From contig CM033395.1 in assembly GCA_019426215.1 (NCBI GenBank), forward strand, positions 19,892,569-19,956,568: 64,000 bases of DNA, written 5' to 3'. The position numbers and the translations under genes were made by a program. The stretch is from Buddleja alternifolia. Taxonomy: Eukaryota; Streptophyta; Magnoliopsida; Lamiales; Scrophulariaceae. Below, piece by piece: positions 60,349 through 64,000 of this stretch. Every line of letters starts with the position of its first letter. Position 1 is the stretch's first letter. A model generated the notes under the pieces. The model had not been told where the DNA came from. It saw nothing but the letters and a program-made list of their open reading frames with translations, and made no database searches.

Positions 60349-61095
60349 GGGATCAAGGGGAGGTCTATGGGGTCATCGGAGGAAACAGCGAGGGGGTCAG
60401 AAACATTTGGCATCTCCACACAGCGAAACAACAACAAAATACAAAAAGAAAAATAGCAAAGAAGAGGATGAGATAAATACCTAGTAGAAGTTAATGAATC
60501 TTGAACGTGTGTTGAAGAGAGTAACTGGTCTTCCAAACTTGTAGAAATTGTGAAGAAGTAGGATACACAAAAGGAGGTGTTTTAAACAAGGGAGCAAAAG
60601 GAAGAAGAAGGGAAGCAATCCTTTAAATGAGGAAATAAAATCAGTTGAAAAATTTGGAAGAAAGAAAGAAATTCAAAAATAAAAAGAAAAAATAAAAGGC
60701 GGGATAACTGGAACCACCCCCTACACGTGTCAGGCACCCAAGGCTACCTGGAGCAGTTATGACGCCTCCTAAGCCATAATTGCAATGATAGAGCGCGGAG
60801 TTTAAGGGGCACATCGGCGGTTCCCGAGGACATGGGGTAGAGCAGGTAACGTCTCCCTCCATCCCCTCAGATGATGTCATCACCTATAACACCTAGGTGA
60901 CCTTTAGAGATCGCGGGCTGGGCTAAGAAGGAAAAGGGAACCAGACTTCTCTTTGGGCCTCGGTAATATAGCAAGCCCAATTCCAAGAAGCCTATGCAAA
61001 CCCAATACTAATTGATAATGATATCTTAGCCCACATGTTGTTTTTAAACTCTTGCAGCTTGACAAAGTGTCAAACTTTAGAGTTGAGGGGACTAT
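60349..61095. other. region upstream of the antisense ORF; polypurine tract at the end
   Basis: Non-coding. On the minus strand it would be the promoter and leader of the antisense ORF; on the plus strand it ends with AGTTGAGGGGACTAT, the polypurine tract just before the 3' LTR (61081-61095). Confidence 0.5.
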
Positions 61096-61667
61096 TGATG
61101 TGGGTGAAATTTACATAAATTGGGCCAAGCAAAAAGGAGCCCAAATACCATTAAGGAAAGGTTAATTTTTGTACTGATGAGGGCTGCGGTCCAGGAGGTC
61201 AGCCTGCCTTGCTGGATCCGAGCTGAATTATAGAAAGGATTTGACTAAAAGACAAGAACAAGTCAAGATCAATTAGGAGGAAGACATGACCCAAGAATCA
61301 AGCTCTTACCATACTGGACCTCCTTCAATCAAGGTAATCTGGGCTTAATCCTTGCTGGATCCGCTGCAGGGCGCGCTCCCTGGTTTTCAGCTACCCTGAT
61401 TGGCTATGTTTACCATAGTTAGATAAGGAAAATAGCAAATATCGTGCCAGTTACTGTAATCAGTGAAAAAGCCATCAAGATTTGTATATATACTCCCATG
61501 GAAGATGAATAAAAGCAGAACTTTATGCTTTACATTGTTACTCTATCAAAATACGTATAAGATATATAAATATAATATATATATATATATATATATATTG
61601 ACTTACATATTATACTCAATTATCCTATATAATATAAATAATGTTGGTGTGAATCGAACGCACGTTA
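61096..61667 (+). repeat. 3' LTR of the Tat element
   Basis: Starts TGATGTGGGTGAAATTTAC and ends CGAACGCACGTTA, colinear with the 5' LTR except for the MITE. It contains an AT microsatellite at about 61577-61599. Confidence 0.85.
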
Positions 61668-61696
61668 ATTCAAGAAAAGCGCAGAAAAATCATGGT

Positions 61697-63796
61697 TGTG
61701 ACGCCCGAGAAAAGATTTGATAGATTTTACTAGTCTTAGTACCTTACCATTTATATTTATATTACCCCGAGTAATCGTATATGATAATACCCTAGGTTGA
61801 CCAAGTCCAAATAAGATAATCATAGTGAAAAAGGAGTAAGTAGGACAATTCTTGACCGATAATAACTCGTGACCTTGGCCTATTCTCACGTGAACTAGTT
61901 GCAAGGGAAAAAGGATAATTTTCATTGTTTCTACTTTCTTATATGTCAAGAATTATCCTCATTAGAAAGTTTGACTCATCTAAGTTACCTATGATACGTG
62001 GCAAGCAAAGAAACCTGCTAAATGACACTCTTCACTTCCTAACACTTGCTGGTCATTGCTTTTCCTTAGTAGATTACACGTTTTGCCTTAGGAAAGGTTA
62101 TCATCATTCTTTTCATTCTATAAATAGACAATTGGGCAGAGGAGTAAAGCACACCTTTGAAAAAACATACACACACATATACATCACTAGTCAACCTTTA
62201 TATCCTTGTCTTTTTCTAAAATTCTTTTGAAAGAGGTAAAAATAGTATATTTAAATTATTATCTTTACTTTTTTGTACTAAAGATTTTAAATATTTGGGT
62301 GGTTGTTTTAGACGTTAGAAAATTCGGAAATTATAGAGTGGTAGCCGACAACACAACCCCATCACCAAAAGAAAACTCCAAAATAGCTTTGTCATCACCT
62401 AAACTCTTTAAAACCACGTATAATTAGAATGGTCGGATGTACTCGCGATTCAAGGATCGAGAAAGGGCACTTGGAGGATTTAAATTTTTTAGGCTTATAG
62501 TATTTTATTATTTCTTGAATTATATTAGATTAATTTGGTGAAATAATAGGATATGTTTTATCTTTTAACAAGTGATCTTTTAAGGAGCAAGTCAAGCTTA
62601 AGTCAAGATTTGCCAGTCAAAGAGTACAGTGAGTGTCAACCAAATTATATTAGTATTTGTTAAAATTGGATATATGTTATATAAAATTCTTATTAAATTT
62701 TAAACCCTTTTAAAATGTAAAATTTTATTTATGGTCTTTCGACAGATCCAATCGAAACCTTTTATATCAATTCATTCAAAATTACCATGTGAAAGTTTAT
62801 TATAGTTTTGTAAAAATTACTATTTCCTTTAAGGAAAGAAAATATCCTTTTCTAGAAGTGTATATATATATATATATTGGAAATAATTATTTATCATCTG
62901 TATGGTTCAACCGATGACTCTGACTTGGAATTCTTAAATTATTTCTCGGGCCTTGACCTAGACGGTGCATGAGTTCGCTTGGCTAATACCGGATTACCGG
63001 GTATAGACCACTACGCCTGGGATCATTATTGGTATCCTTTCACGGGCAGGCTAGAGTTTGTCTGTAACCGTGATTGGTGCCACCACGTACCTAGGCATAA
63101 CACAATTTATTATTTCGTAGGGTAGCTCCCTGCAACCGAAGGATAAGGTAGTATATATACTCAATGAAGATAAAAGGAGGTGGTCATCTCAAAAATTCGG
63201 CATCTGCCATTTTGCATCATCATTATCTAAATAAATTCTCACGAATTTAATTCTTTATATTTGTTATATATTATTATAAGAATAATATTATGTTGTTAAG
63301 ATTATTTGATCAAGCCTTACATTCTCACGAATTTAATTCCTTGTAATTGTTATCGTAAGGATAATGTTATTTTTGTCAAAATGGATTTATCAAACGTTAA
63401 CTCTTTAAAATTTCTTATGCATACACCTATTGACCTCACTAAGTTTTTCATAAGTATTTAAACGTTTTTTTTTCTCCAGATGAAGATCCTACGAATCATG
63501 AGGATGAGGGTAGTTATTTAGAAGGACAAGAATAGTTCAAATGCGTAAAGGGGGACCGAATTATTTAAATAAAGTTTTAATCATGATGCGTAGCTAGAAA
63601 GTATCATGATAGTTTTGTATAATTCCTATTTTGGGACTCCCGTATTTGGTGAAATTTGTAACATTTTGGATATTATATTATGATTAATTTTGGGTTTGTC
63701 AAAGAAGGTTTTCTGTTTGTTCAAGAGGAATAATTTTTTTTCTCGTCACACTTCAGATATGCGGTCATGGATAATCTGTACATTCGGGGTATAACA
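61697..63796 (+). repeat. 5' LTR of a further Gypsy element (chromovirus-like)
   Basis: Starts TGTGACGCCCGAGAAAAG and ends TTCGGGGTATAACA (2100 bp). It is followed within 5 bases by a tRNA-Met type PBS. TGTGACG(C/T)CC starts and long LTRs are usual for the Tekay/Del group. The body lies outside the window. Thirty bases of unclear origin separate it from the Tat element. Confidence 0.75.
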
Positions 63797-63800
63797 AGTG

Positions 63801-63812
63801 TGGTATCAGAGT
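63801..63812 (+). other. primer-binding site (initiator tRNA-Met type)
   Basis: TGGTATCAGAGT matches the plant retroelement PBS TGGTATCAGAGC except at the last base. The sequence to 64000 is AT-rich leader without ORF. Confidence 0.8.
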
Positions 63813-64000
63813 TTAGGTTGATACCTGAGCTATGCTAGGATAGGATCCTTGGACAAATAGTAATGGTTAAGGAAAAAAAAAAGAAGAGTTTTTATATTTT
63901 TTTTTTATTAAAGTGGGAGACCCATTAAATTTTTTTTCATCATGATTAACGTAGTAGATTGTGGACGTTCAAATTTTAATTTTATTAATAGGGTATTTGT

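Larger units (their letters stand above)
48475..61667 (+). mobile_element. 13.2-kb Tat-type Ty3/Gypsy element with antisense ORF
   Basis: LTRs are at 48475-49376 and 61096-61667. PBS and polypurine tract are in place. Pol order is PR, RT, RNase H, second RNase H, integrase. The dual RNase H and a long region behind pol with a minus-strand ORF are the hallmarks of the Tat/Retand lineage. Reading frames have a moderate number of stops and frameshifts. Two later insertions (48570-48901 and 56683-58615) enlarge it. The flanking 5-mers (ATATC left, ATTCA right) do not match. Confidence 0.88.

Overview
This is plant nuclear DNA, most probably from a eudicot. It is AT-rich. One long, intron-split host gene encodes an AT-hook/PPC (AHL-type) DNA-binding protein with GT..AG introns. 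Almost everything else is LTR retrotransposons, MITEs, a tRNA-derived SINE and a Mutator-like element. There are no bacterial operons, ribosome binding sites or CRISPR arrays. The species cannot be named from the sequence alone.

Layout. (1) 1-1000: a small spliced gene on the minus strand. (2) 1-5 kb: two related MITEs, an LTR scrap and one end of a CACTA transposon. (3) 4.9-15.3 kb: a nest of one Copia LTR family. It holds a decayed minus-strand element, two solo LTRs with exact 5-bp target duplications, and further LTR pieces in both orientations that form a large head-to-head inverted array. (4) 15.3-16.9 kb: intergenic DNA with a SINE bounded by a 16-bp duplication. (5) 16887-21124: a dead Gypsy element that has lost the end of its integrase and the start of its 3' LTR but keeps its GATAT target duplication. 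(6) 21.4-32.35 kb: the AHL gene, with three inverted-repeat elements in its introns. (7) 32701-39257: a Gypsy element with two near-identical LTRs and gag plus protease, but no reverse transcriptase, RNase H or integrase. (8) 39.3-46.8 kb: a minus-strand Copia element whose RT is split by a 3.6-kb Mutator-like element with about 0.7-kb inverted arms, a 9-bp duplication and small unknown ORFs. (9) 48475-61667: a 13.2-kb Tat-type Gypsy element with gag, PR, RT, RNase H, a second RNase H, integrase and a long antisense ORF behind pol. A hAT-like MITE sits in its 5' LTR and a solo LTR in its antisense ORF. (10) 61697-64000: the 5' LTR and primer-binding site of another Gypsy element that runs off the window.

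How the parts relate. The only clear host locus, AHL, lies between the 3' LTR of one Gypsy element (about 280 bp upstream of its first ATG) and the 5' LTR of another (350 bp after its stop). The AHL gene itself looks damaged: its ancestral-looking first ATG meets an in-frame TAG after 17 codons, and the short exon expected between exons 4 and 6 is not visible. It is therefore either an N-terminally shortened gene with an unrecognised mini-exon or a decaying copy. The retroelement reading frames mostly carry stops and frameshifts. The most unusual items are the antisense ORF of the Tat element, the Mutator-like element with unknown cargo, and the inverted LTR array.
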